A program made the translations under genes and the position numbers. The notes beneath the pieces are model-generated. The model did no database searches, had not been told where the DNA came from, and worked only from the letters and a program-made list of their open reading frames with translations. Positions 8,375-16,449 of a DNA stretch of 64,000 nt are shown one piece after another; the first letter of the stretch is position 1, and the number at the start of each line of letters is the position of its first letter. Source of the stretch: RGIG2134 sp964461115 (lineage in GTDB: Bacteria > Cyanobacteriota > Vampirovibrionia > Gastranaerophilales > Gastranaerophilaceae); contig CAYWSX010000005.1 in the NCBI GenBank assembly GCA_964461115.1, positions 78,999 through 142,998 of the forward strand, read 5' to 3'.

Positions 8375-8396
8375 GTTAATCCTTTCTGATTTTCAA

Positions 8397-8897
8397 TTAG
8401 TACATTATGTCTTTTAGTTTTTCATATAATTCCCTTTTTGCATGATAAACTCGCGACTTTACCGTGCCTTCGGGACATTTAAGCTTTTGTGCAATCGCAG
8501 TATAAGAAAGTCCTTCTATTTCTGCCATTATGATTACTGTTTTCAATTTTGGTTTTAAGCTGTTTATCGCATCTGTTGTCATTGCCTGACGCTGTTTAGA
8601 TAAAAGCTCTTTTTCCACTGTCATTTTATTGTCTTTTATAGAATTTAAAATGTTCTCGTCATTTTTTCCTTTTGTTTCATAACATTTTTTTGCGGATTTT
8701 AAATAATCCTTGGACAAATTACGGGCTATTGTGTTAATCCACCCTTTAAATTTACCTTGTTCTTCGTATCTGTTTGTATTTTGCCAGGCTTTTATGTAAA
8801 CTTCCTGCTCAATGTCTTCGTTTTCTTCTTTTGTTATGAGTCTGATTATATTTTTTACATTATGCCTGTTATTTTCTATTAATTTATTGAAATCCAT
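8397..8897 (-). CDS. ECF-type RNA polymerase sigma factor
   Basis: 166 aa from ATG at 8897 (a TTG one codon earlier is also possible). Region 2 is seen in DIEQEVYIKAWQNTNRYEEQ and FKGWINTIARNLSKDYLK; region 4 in LKTVIIMAEIEGLSYTAIAQ and CPEGTVKSRVYHAKREL. No region 3, as in group 4 (ECF) sigma factors. The start codon overlaps the anti-sigma stop (TGATG), implying translational coupling and fixed stoichiometry. The Spy-like gene follows, suggesting an envelope-stress regulon. Confidence 0.9.
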   Translation of the reverse strand: MDFNKLIENNRHNVKNIIRLITKEENEDIEQEVYIKAWQNTNRYEEQGKFKGWINTIARNLSKDYLKSAKKCYETKGKNDENILNSIKDNKMTVEKELLSKQRQAMTTDAINSLKPKLKTVIIMAEIEGLSYTAIAQKLKCPEGTVKSRVYHAKRELYEKLKDIMY

Positions 8898-9238
8898 CAA
8901 TCTACCATTAATAATCCATAGTCATCAATAGGGAACCCCATATCTTCTATTGACACGTTATGATAGGTCAAAGTGCCAATAATATCGTAATTGTGATTTA
9001 AAACGCCGAATGAAAGCCCGCTCATTAGCAAGAAACCTGCTACGCATGCGGTTTTAAGTTTTTGCATTTTGCTTTTTTGCGCTTTGTAGTATGGTTTTGC
9101 ATCTGCAATCAGCTCAGAAACTTTAACCATTTTCTCGTGTTCTTTTTTGCAGTTTTCACATTCGTTTATGTGTGCTGCAAATTCTTCATTGCTTAGAAAT
9201 GTGAAAAGCGCCTCGTATTTATTACAGTTTTCTTTCAT
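8897..9238 (-). CDS. Membrane-bound zinc-finger-like anti-sigma factor
   Basis: 113 aa. The N-terminal half contains HINECENCKKEH, a His-x3-Cys-x2-Cys zinc-associated anti-sigma (ZAS) signature. A single membrane helix follows at about 67-84 (ACVAGFLLMSGLSFGVL), leaving a short periplasmic tail of about 28 residues. It is the first gene of the three-gene operon, with its stop overlapping the sigma start. Expected role: holding the ECF sigma factor at the membrane until an envelope signal arrives. The short tail has no recognisable sensor domain. Family assignment rests on motif plus neighbourhood. Confidence 0.82.
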   Translation of the reverse strand: MKENCNKYEALFTFLSNEEFAAHINECENCKKEHEKMVKVSELIADAKPYYKAQKSKMQKLKTACVAGFLLMSGLSFGVLNHNYDIIGTLTYHNVSIEDMGFPIDDYGLLMVD

Positions 9239-9312
9239 AAAAATAATCCTTTATATATTTATAACGAATTTAAATAAAAAAGGTTCATTTTTACAAAAAA
9301 TATGAAGAAAAA

Positions 9313-10971
9313 TTAACCGTGATTTGCTTTTTTATAGGCTTCTATTGCCTTTTGGGCAAACAAACTATTTTCAACACCTTGTTTATATTTTTCATCTGCT
9401 TTAGACCCGGCTGCGTTAAGACCGAGTGAAACAATCGCACCCATTGCTAAGCCTTGGATGTTTGTCATCATTTTTGCCGCTGCAATAAAGGTCGTTACAA
9501 CACCGCCTACAATCGGTATGCCCGCCTTGAGGGTCGCTGACGTTTTTTCTTCTTTATTTTCGCCTTTTGAAATCGCATATCCCGCTAATCCTACAGGAAG
9601 AAGCATTCCCAAGAAGTCAGTCGGTGCTGAACCGACAGAATATTCCGCGAATTTGTCGTACATTTTTAATTCGCTGTCAGAAGCTTTTTTCAAGACTTTT
9701 CTCATATCATTAACAATGCTTTTTGCTTTGCTGTAGGTTCCCGGGGAATCTTGTTTTATAGACTGATTTAATAAGCTTAGTATTCTTTCGAAAGAGCCTC
9801 TTTCGTTAGTATTCTTAAATATGGAGTGAAATTCATTCAGCTTGCTTTCCATCATAGTCATGGTTTCTTTGCTGTAGCCCTGTCTCGTCATTGAGTTGGT
9901 GAGAGTTCTTATAGCTGATTGCATGTTTTCAACTACTTTAGCTCTTGCCGTATCTTCAATGGCTCCGGAGCATGCTTTATATTGAGAAATCATTGTGGAA
10001 AGTTCTCTTAGAATTTTTCTGGAAGCTGTATCTTCGGCTTTTATAATTTTGCCGATTTCATCTCTTGCTGCGGACATAATTTTGGTTTTGTCATCCACAT
10101 TAAAAGTAAATGTTCTTAAGTGTGCTTCCAGAAGGTGTGAGAGCCTTTCTTTTCCTTCGGCTGAATGCACTTCAGTTCTATATAAACGTAACTTTTCAAG
10201 AGTGCGCTTGTTTCTGTTTTTAAAGAATTCTGCACTTTCAGCAAGAACTTTATCTCCAACGTCTTTTGTATCTGCTATTGTTTGGTTTAAGCGAGTTTTT
10301 CGTCTTGTCGTGCTTGTAAATTGCTGCATAATATTTTCAGTACTTGTGAGCAACTTTTTGATCTCATTTTTTTCAGCCCCTTCAGGAAGCTGAGTAATAA
10401 TCTCGCGCAATTCGTGAATTTTATTGTCCATTACGTTTCTTGCTTTTTCATGGGCTTTTGCAGATGAACGAATGGTTATTTTTTGAAATTGTTTTGTAAT
10501 CCAATTCATAGGTTTTGAAAGATGTAGTTTTTCGCAAAGACGTCTAAAGCCGATATCTTTAAACGCGGTTATGTTGTTACTTATGTTGACCCAGCTTAAT
10601 GCTTTTTGGAATCCCTGAGTGATTTTTAATCCGACTTTTTGCATGCTGCTCAGTGTTTTATACTTTTGAGAGTAATCGTAAATTTTGTTGTTCAATTTTT
10701 GCAAGTATGAGCTTAGTTTCTTGTAGAATGAGCCGGAACCTGCTTTTCCGAGTACGATACCGACAATACCGCCAAAAATAGCTACCCCTGCTACTGCTTT
10801 GGTAAAGTTGTTAGACTTTTCTTCTTCCGGTGTTAAATTTGCCGCGGCAATAGGCTTATTTGCAGCAGGCAAAAGACTTTGCGTATTTGCAGGATATTGT
10901 ACAGGCTTACTTTGCAGGTTCTTGATCTGCAAAAAATTATTGTATGGGTTTGTACTATTAATAGCGCTCAT
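9313..10971 (-). CDS. Large helical membrane protein of unknown function (552 aa)
   Basis: No known domain is recognised. A disordered Asn/Pro/Gln-rich N terminus (1-50) precedes a hydrophobic Gly-rich segment at about 58-76 (AVAGVAIFGGIVGIVLGKAG). A long helical, probably coiled-coil region follows (about 80-440), rich in Lys, Glu and Arg. The C terminus has two or three hydrophobic segments (FLGMLLPVGLAGYA, AGIPIVGGVVTTFIAAAK, LAMGAIVSLGLNAAG). The design resembles the products at 34779-35663, 55357-56265 and 56378-57415: flexible N terminus, glycine-rich membrane segment, helical body and hydrophobic C terminus. TATAAT on the - strand at 10997-11002 may be its promoter -10. Confidence 0.8.
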   Translation of the reverse strand: MSAINSTNPYNNFLQIKNLQSKPVQYPANTQSLLPAANKPIAAANLTPEEEKSNNFTKAVAGVAIFGGIVGIVLGKAGSGSFYKKLSSYLQKLNNKIYDYSQKYKTLSSMQKVGLKITQGFQKALSWVNISNNITAFKDIGFRRLCEKLHLSKPMNWITKQFQKITIRSSAKAHEKARNVMDNKIHELREIITQLPEGAEKNEIKKLLTSTENIMQQFTSTTRRKTRLNQTIADTKDVGDKVLAESAEFFKNRNKRTLEKLRLYRTEVHSAEGKERLSHLLEAHLRTFTFNVDDKTKIMSAARDEIGKIIKAEDTASRKILRELSTMISQYKACSGAIEDTARAKVVENMQSAIRTLTNSMTRQGYSKETMTMMESKLNEFHSIFKNTNERGSFERILSLLNQSIKQDSPGTYSKAKSIVNDMRKVLKKASDSELKMYDKFAEYSVGSAPTDFLGMLLPVGLAGYAISKGENKEEKTSATLKAGIPIVGGVVTTFIAAAKMMTNIQGLAMGAIVSLGLNAAGSKADEKYKQGVENSLFAQKAIEAYKKANHG

Positions 10972-10996
10972 TAATAATTAATCCCTGCCTATACTA

Positions 10997-11038
10997 ATTA
11001 TAATAAAACAAAAAAGCATGAAAAATTGCTTCTCATGC
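10997..11038 (-). promoter_or_regulatory. -10 box plus terminator-like hairpin between two divergent genes
   Basis: On the - strand, GCATGA/TCATGC (11033-11038 and 11016-11021) forms a 6-bp stem followed by a T-rich run, which is terminator-like. Immediately after comes TATAAT (10997-11002), 26 bases before the ATG at 10971. The hairpin could block antisense or read-through transcription from the recA side before the gene's own promoter starts. Confidence 0.4.
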
Positions 11039-11141
11039 GGGTTTACATGGAGAATTATATCAAATTGTTACATAATATTTTTTTGAAGGAATAGATAGTA
11101 TAATGTCGTCATAGAGTTGGAAATATGAAATGGAGAAAATA

Positions 11142-12188
11142 ATGGCTAAAGCAATTGAAACGCCTTCAATAAATGAAGAGAGAGAAAAAGCGCTGAAATT
11201 AGCGATTGAGAAAATAGAAAAAGATTTTGGAAAAGGCTCAATCATGCGCCTTGGTGATAAAACATCGGTATCAGTGGAAGCAATTCCGACAGGTGCATTG
11301 TCATTGGATATTGCGCTTGGTATAGGCGGCGTGCCGAGAGGAAGAGTTATTGAAATATACGGACCTGAAAGCTCGGGTAAAACAACTCTTGCTCAGCATA
11401 TTGTTGCTGAATGTCAGAAAGCAGGCGGCATTGCTGCGTTTGTTGACGCAGAGCATGCCCTTGACCCTGAATATGCAAGAGCTTTGGGTGTAAATGTTGA
11501 TGAGTTGTTAATTTCGCAGCCTGATACAGGTGAACAAGCACTCGAAATTACAGAAGAACTTGTACGCTCCGGTGCGGTTGATATCGTTGTTGTGGACTCT
11601 GTTGCGGCGCTTGTTCCTAAAGTGGAAATTGAAGGAACTATGGAAGATCAGCAAATGGGCTTGCAGGCGCGTTTGATGAGTAAAGCTTTGAGAAAATTGA
11701 CAGGTGTTGTTGGTAAAACTAACACTACGATTGTGTTTATCAACCAGCTTCGTCAAAAAATCGGTGTTATGTACGGAAACCCTGAAACAACGACAGGCGG
11801 AAACGCACTTAAATACTATGCCAGCGTACGTTTGGATATCAGAAAAGGTGAACTTATTAAAGGTGAGACGGCTGATCTTGGAAATCGTACAAAAGTTAAA
11901 GTTGTTAAAAACAAAGTTGCTCCGCCATTCAGAATTGCAGAATTTGATCTGCTTTACGGAAAAGGTATCTGCAAACTTGGCTGTATTTTGGATGTTGCCG
12001 TTTCTTTTGATATTGTTAAAAAAGCGGGTGCGTGGTTCAGCTATAATGACGAAAAATTAGGTCAGGGGCGTGAAAAAGCGAAGGAATATTTCCTGGCTAA
12101 TCCTAAAGTTCTTGAAGAGGTTGAAGCTAAGGTGCGTGAGCGCTTAAAACCTGCAGAGCCTGTTGCTGAAGAAGCAAAAACAAAATAA
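11142..12188 (+). CDS. recA: Recombinase RecA
   Basis: 348 aa from ATG at 11142, preceded by GGAG at 11132-11135; an in-frame ATG at 11130 would add four residues but has a weaker site. RecA catalyses ATP-dependent strand exchange and stimulates LexA self-cleavage. Walker A is GPESSGKTT; the VFINQLRQKIGVMYGNPETT segment (L2 DNA-binding region), GGNALKYYASVRLDIRK and the C-terminal FSYNDEKLGQGREKAKEY are all typical. A TATAAT lies at 11099-11104. I found no clear SOS box in the upstream sequence. A strong terminator follows at once, so recA is probably transcribed alone. Confidence 0.98.
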   Translation: MAKAIETPSINEEREKALKLAIEKIEKDFGKGSIMRLGDKTSVSVEAIPTGALSLDIALGIGGVPRGRVIEIYGPESSGKTTLAQHIVAECQKAGGIAAFVDAEHALDPEYARALGVNVDELLISQPDTGEQALEITEELVRSGAVDIVVVDSVAALVPKVEIEGTMEDQQMGLQARLMSKALRKLTGVVGKTNTTIVFINQLRQKIGVMYGNPETTTGGNALKYYASVRLDIRKGELIKGETADLGNRTKVKVVKNKVAPPFRIAEFDLLYGKGICKLGCILDVAVSFDIVKKAGAWFSYNDEKLGQGREKAKEYFLANPKVLEEVEAKVRERLKPAEPVAEEAKTK

Positions 12189-12195
12189 ATAATAC

Positions 12196-12219
12196 AAAAA
12201 GCCCCGTTAGGGGCTTTTT
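12196..12219. terminator. Bidirectional terminator after recA
   Basis: AAAAAGCCCC and GGGGCTTTTT form a 10-bp stem with a 4-base loop, with A tract before and T tract after, so it can end both recA (+) and the converging LOG-family gene (-). Confidence 0.93.
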
Positions 12220-12220
12220 G

Positions 12221-12832
12221 TTATACTTTTTCAACCGATTTGTTTTGTGCTGCAAGCATTGTCCTTACAACTTCTTTCGGATCTTCAATCATTGTTAAAA
12301 TCTCAAAATCGTTGTCAAAAACATACCCTGCTTGATAACAATTCCCCTTCACCCACTCATAGAGCGGCTGCCAGTATGAGGCAGGGTAGAGAATAATTTT
12401 TCTGTGTCGAGGCTGCTTTTCATAGTGCATTGAGATTTCCTCCCAGGCCTCGAAAAGCTCTCTCAACGTGCCTTTTCCGCCAGGGCATACAATTTGATAT
12501 GCGCTTTTTTCTTTCATTTTGTTTAATCTTGATGCAAAGTCACCTTTTGGAAATAAAATTTTTTCATCTAACTTTTTGCATGAAAATGACGGATAATCAC
12601 CCCAGTCGAGGTCTACACCGATACACTTTGTATGTGGATTTGAGTCTTTTGCTCCGTCGCATGCAGCACCCATCATTCCGACCCCGCCGCCTGTTACAAT
12701 GTCAAAGCCTGCCTTGCCGAGTTCAATGCCAAGTTGATAAACGGCTCGCTGATGGTCTGACATTTGACGTGTTGGCGGGTGCTCAATATAGGAGCCGTAA
12801 ATTATAACGGATTTTTTTAGTTTTTGTTCCAT
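12221..12832 (-). CDS. LOG-family (TIGR00730-type) Rossmann-fold protein
   Basis: 203 aa. The signature PGGKGTLRELFEAWEE matches PGGxGTxxE of the LOG ("Lonely Guy") family, which includes nucleoside 5'-monophosphate phosphoribohydrolases. TGGGVGMMGAACDGAKD is the glycine-rich nucleotide loop. Older annotations call these lysine decarboxylases. The exact substrate cannot be read from sequence. It lies 1 bp after the pcrA stop on the same strand, so the two are likely co-transcribed. Confidence 0.9.
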   Translation of the reverse strand: MEQKLKKSVIIYGSYIEHPPTRQMSDHQRAVYQLGIELGKAGFDIVTGGGVGMMGAACDGAKDSNPHTKCIGVDLDWGDYPSFSCKKLDEKILFPKGDFASRLNKMKEKSAYQIVCPGGKGTLRELFEAWEEISMHYEKQPRHRKIILYPASYWQPLYEWVKGNCYQAGYVFDNDFEILTMIEDPKEVVRTMLAAQNKSVEKV

Positions 12833-12833
12833 G

Positions 12834-15392
12834 TTAAAACTTTTTTAACCTTGCAAAAGTGCTGTCCATAGCCTTTTTACCCTGTGTTCCAAAATCAATC
12901 ATAAACATAGTGGAAGAACCTATTTGCTGAATAGATTCGATGTGGCCTATGCCGAATTTTTCGTGAAAAACTCTGTCACCTTCGTTTAAAACCGCTGTTG
13001 CGGATACTTTCGGTTCTTCGGATTGTGAAACGATTTCTTCCTGCTGTTTTTGAGCTTCGGAAAGTTTTTTTATGCGACTTTTTTCGATTATTTTTCTTAT
13101 TTTGTCTTCTTCAATTTTTTTTGCGATTTCTCTGCGTTCTTGAACTTCTTCCGATGTATTTTTCTTAACAAAAGCCTTGTTTGAAGTGCGATTTGGGGCG
13201 ACAAAATTGCTGCCGAAACTGTTTTTTGGTTTGTTTCCGACAAAAGTTGTAGTGGATTTTGAACTTTTTGGTGCTATAAAATTTGAGCCGAAGCCGTTTG
13301 TGGGTTTGCTTGAGCCTATCTCGGAGTTTGAAGAATTTCCAAAGCCGGAAGCACCATAGCTGCTGCCTGAGCTTTTAATTTTATCAACAGCACCTTTAAA
13401 TGTCCCTCGCGAGTGGCTTCCTGTCTGGCTTTTGCTTTCTATGAGAGTTGGCGGAATTTCTTCAATAAATCTTGAAGGATTATAATAACGGTATTCACCC
13501 CACATCTGACGGCGTTTTGCACAGGACATATAAAGTTTTTTCATCGCCCGAGTGACACCGACATACATCAAACGGCGCTCCTCTTCCATTTCGGAATGGT
13601 CATTCAGCGAACGGCTGTGCGGGAAAATCCCCTCTTCAAGACCTGCTAAAAATACAATCGGGAATTCCAGCCCTTTGGCCGAGTGAATTGTCATAAGGGT
13701 TACGCTGGAGGCATTTTCGTCTAAATCATCAACATCCGATACGAGCGCAACCTGTGCCAAAAACTCCCCGAGAGTGTTATTTGGCTCTTCCGGCTCAAAT
13801 TCGCGCGCAACATTCACGAGTTCTTGCAAGTTTTCAATTCTTGTTTCCGCTTCTTCTGTGTTTTCGTCTTTCAATTCTTTTAGGTAGCCTGTTTCGTCTA
13901 TTACGAAGGTGATAAACTCTTGAAGCGGCAATTTTTCCTTATTTTCAATAAGTTTTTCGGTTACGGCATGAAAATCTTTTAATTTTGACGCTGTCTTTGC
14001 AGATATTTCGCCGTAAAGTTCCACATTTGAAATAACGTCGTACATATGAACATTGTTTTGTTCTGCAAGTTCTTGAACTCTTTGAACCGTGGTTGCGCCG
14101 ATGGAGCGCTTAGGTACGTTGATTATACGTTTCAAACTTTGCGTGTCGCTTGTGTTGTAAACGAGTTTCAAATACCCGATAATATCTTTGATTTCCTTAC
14201 GGTCATAAAATTTTAGTCCACCGAGAATCTTGTATGGTAGTCCTTCTGTGATTAAAGCTTCTTCTATTGCGCGTGATTGCGAGTTTGTGCGGTACAAAAC
14301 GGCATAATCGTCATAATTTGTACGTGTAGTGGAATCGTTTGAAATACTGCGAGCAATGAATGATGCCTCGTGACCTTCATCTAATGCTTCAAACAGCGAT
14401 ATCATTTCGCCCTTCCCTTTATTTGAGTAAAGATTTTTGCTTACGCGCTGTGTATTATTTACGATGACAGAGTTTGCCGCATTAAGAATAGTTTCGGTCG
14501 AGCGGTAGTTTTGCTCAAGTTTTATGAGTTCGGCGTTACGGAAGTCGGTCTGAAAGTTTAGAATAATACGGTAGTCTGCACCTCTCCAGCTGTAAATCGA
14601 CTGGTCAACGTCCCCTACGACAAACAGGCTGCGCCCTTTAAGTTCATTTTCTGCCAAATCGTTTGTAAACAAGCCTTTTATCAGTTTATATTGGCTCAGG
14701 TTGGTATCTTGAAACTCGTCGACCAAGATGTGTTTGAATCGGTTAAAATATTTCTCTTGAACCTCTTTGCTGCTTTCAAAAAGCTTAACGGAAAGCAAGA
14801 GCATATCGTCAAAGTCTATGGCATTGTTTTCCTGCAAGGCTTTTTCGTACAAATCGTAAACTTCGGACATTTTTTGTGAGCGGTAATCTCTTGCATGGGT
14901 TGCATATTCGTATGCGTCTTGCATTTTGCCCTTGGCATTGGAAATTACGGATTTTAAAAGTTTGGGCTGAAAAACTTTGTCATCGAGGTTCAATTTTTTC
15001 AAAGCATTTTTTATCAATGCCATGGAGTCGGTTTCATCATAGATAACGTAGTTGTTATCCCAAGTTCTGCCTTCTTTCGATTTGTAATTCATCAAATCTT
15101 GGCGCAGAATACGCCCGCAAATGTTGTGGAAGGTTCCGACCCACATTTTTTTAACAACTTCTTCACCGAGAATCGACCCGAGACGAGCACGCATTTCTTT
15201 AGCTGCTTTGTTTGTAAATGTTACGGCCAAAATTTCGTATGGGCTGACACCTGTTTGCACAAGGTTGGAAATCCTTGCTGTAAGTACCTTTGTCTTACCT
15301 GAGCCTGCGCCTGCAAGTACAAGCATGCTTCCCTCTTTATGAATTACAGCCTCTTTTTGCTGTTCGTTTAAGCCTTCTAAAATATTCCCCAT
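12834..15392 (-). CDS. pcrA: UvrD/PcrA-type DNA helicase
   Basis: 852 aa superfamily 1A 3'-5' helicase for repair and removal of RecA from DNA. Motifs: Walker A AGAGSGKT, DEFQDTN (Walker B), GDVDQSIYSWRGADYR (motif III), LEQNYRST (motif IV), TIHSAKGLEFPIVFLAGLEEG (motif V), EERRLMYVGVTRA (motif VI). The final 45 residues (DRVFHEKFGIGHIESI...) are the PcrA/UvrD C-terminal tudor-like RNA-polymerase-binding module. Between about 660 and 745 lies a Ser/Gly/Asn-rich linker with FGSNF[IV]AP twice and KP(T/K)N(G/S)FGSNF repeats, followed by a Lys/Glu-rich helix. Divergent from the DprA-like gene. Confidence 0.95.
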   Translation of the reverse strand: MGNILEGLNEQQKEAVIHKEGSMLVLAGAGSGKTKVLTARISNLVQTGVSPYEILAVTFTNKAAKEMRARLGSILGEEVVKKMWVGTFHNICGRILRQDLMNYKSKEGRTWDNNYVIYDETDSMALIKNALKKLNLDDKVFQPKLLKSVISNAKGKMQDAYEYATHARDYRSQKMSEVYDLYEKALQENNAIDFDDMLLLSVKLFESSKEVQEKYFNRFKHILVDEFQDTNLSQYKLIKGLFTNDLAENELKGRSLFVVGDVDQSIYSWRGADYRIILNFQTDFRNAELIKLEQNYRSTETILNAANSVIVNNTQRVSKNLYSNKGKGEMISLFEALDEGHEASFIARSISNDSTTRTNYDDYAVLYRTNSQSRAIEEALITEGLPYKILGGLKFYDRKEIKDIIGYLKLVYNTSDTQSLKRIINVPKRSIGATTVQRVQELAEQNNVHMYDVISNVELYGEISAKTASKLKDFHAVTEKLIENKEKLPLQEFITFVIDETGYLKELKDENTEEAETRIENLQELVNVAREFEPEEPNNTLGEFLAQVALVSDVDDLDENASSVTLMTIHSAKGLEFPIVFLAGLEEGIFPHSRSLNDHSEMEEERRLMYVGVTRAMKKLYMSCAKRRQMWGEYRYYNPSRFIEEIPPTLIESKSQTGSHSRGTFKGAVDKIKSSGSSYGASGFGNSSNSEIGSSKPTNGFGSNFIAPKSSKSTTTFVGNKPKNSFGSNFVAPNRTSNKAFVKKNTSEEVQERREIAKKIEEDKIRKIIEKSRIKKLSEAQKQQEEIVSQSEEPKVSATAVLNEGDRVFHEKFGIGHIESIQQIGSSTMFMIDFGTQGKKAMDSTFARLKKF

Positions 15393-15469
15393 TGCAATTT
15401 TTCAAATATTCCTCTATTATTAAATTATTATAGCATTAAAAGATTTTAATTAAGTACTAAGGTGAAGAA

Positions 15470-16036
15470 ATGTCAGATGAAGATAAAAAGCAGTTACAAC
15501 CCTCAATAATGGTGCCGCTGGGTGATTTAGACTCTGTGAGCGAACAAGACCAGCAAAGCCCCGATGCTTTAGCGATGGAGCTTGCTACTATTCAGCAAAT
15601 GGCGAAAAGAATCGCTGTTATCGGCAGCCGTAATTTGCCTATTACTCATCAACAGATGATTGAGACACTTTCTGAGGCGCTTGTAAAGCAAGGAAACACA
15701 ATTATTACCAGTGGCGGTTCATCAGGTACTAACGCAGCAGCTATCCGCGGGGCGATGAAAGCTAACCCTGATAAATTGAAGGTAATTCTTCCGCAGACTA
15801 TCGGACAACAGCCTTCTGACGTTCAAAATCAGCTTATCGGCGTTCCGAATATCATTGAGCACCCTGACCGTGCAATGATGACACTTTCTGACGCGTCGCG
15901 CATTTGTAACCGCGAAATTATTGATGACTGTCAGCAGCTTATCTGCTTTTTGTCTCACACATCGGGAACTTTGCACAAAGCTATTGAATATGCTGAAGAC
16001 GCATACAAAGTTGTCACTACATTCTATTTAGACTAA
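15470..16036 (+). CDS. DprA-like SLOG/Rossmann-fold protein
   Basis: 188 aa. After a polar N terminus (1-45), residues 46-180 form one Rossmann-like domain: RIAVIGSRNLPITH, TIITSGGSSGTNAAAIRGAM and LKVILPQTIGQQP resemble the nucleotide-binding core of DprA (GSR...SGG..G.D..A). It is far shorter than full DprA (about 290-370 aa) and lacks the usual N- and C-terminal domains. Stand-alone proteins of this kind are common in Cyanobacteria and are annotated as DNA recombination-mediator protein A; that precedent is recalled, not tested. GGTGAAG is a weak ribosome-binding site. Role in DNA uptake or recombination is inference. Confidence 0.75.
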   Translation: MSDEDKKQLQPSIMVPLGDLDSVSEQDQQSPDALAMELATIQQMAKRIAVIGSRNLPITHQQMIETLSEALVKQGNTIITSGGSSGTNAAAIRGAMKANPDKLKVILPQTIGQQPSDVQNQLIGVPNIIEHPDRAMMTLSDASRICNREIIDDCQQLICFLSHTSGTLHKAIEYAEDAYKVVTTFYLD

Positions 16037-16038
16037 AA

Positions 16039-16302
16039 TTAGTGAATTTTCAATTTATCAAGCGGTTCGGTTTTCATCTGATTTTTTAAATCAGTTTGGT
16101 AGGTTTTTTCCTGCTGTTTTGCATAATTGTCGTCCATCACGTCAAGATAGTTGGTGTGATTGAGTGTTTTTGAAAATTCCTGTTGTTCTTTTTTCAGATC
16201 TTCAAGACTGCAAGCTCCGCCTGTTGGCAAATCGCAGTCGGCATAAATCGCTGCTGCGGTGCAAAACACAGATATTATAACTAAAGCGAGTATTCTAATC
16301 AT
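16039..16302 (-). CDS. Small secreted protein (87 aa)
   Basis: A classical signal peptide (MIRILALVIISVFCTAAAIYA then DCDLP) leads a mature part of about 66 residues with two Cys (DCDLPTGGACSLEDL) that could form a disulfide, followed by a charged helical tail (EQQEFSKTLNH...). The family is not recognised. Its stop lies 3 bp from that of the convergent DprA-like gene, with no obvious terminator between them. Confidence 0.65.
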   Translation of the reverse strand: MIRILALVIISVFCTAAAIYADCDLPTGGACSLEDLKKEQQEFSKTLNHTNYLDVMDDNYAKQQEKTYQTDLKNQMKTEPLDKLKIH

Positions 16303-16416
16303 ATTTACATAATACGGTGTTTAGGAAAAATATTATTCCCCGAAATACCTATCTTGTCAGGCAAAATTAGTATTAATGGAGTTGTTTGAGTAAATATTAA
16401 AATAATAATCCAAATT

Positions 16417-16447
16417 AAAAAGCGGTTGTGTTTATCAACCGCTTTTT
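16417..16447. terminator. Terminator of thrS
   Basis: AAAAAGCGGTTG (16417-16428) pairs with CAACCGCTTTTT (16436-16447), a 12-bp stem with T tracts on both strands; it lies just after the thrS stop (- strand). Confidence 0.92.
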
Positions 16448-16449
16448 TG

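Noticed and set aside
11041..11141. SOS/LexA box upstream of recA
   Set aside because: Neither the cyanobacterial GTAC form nor the CGAAC-type box of Gram-positive bacteria is present in the upstream sequence.
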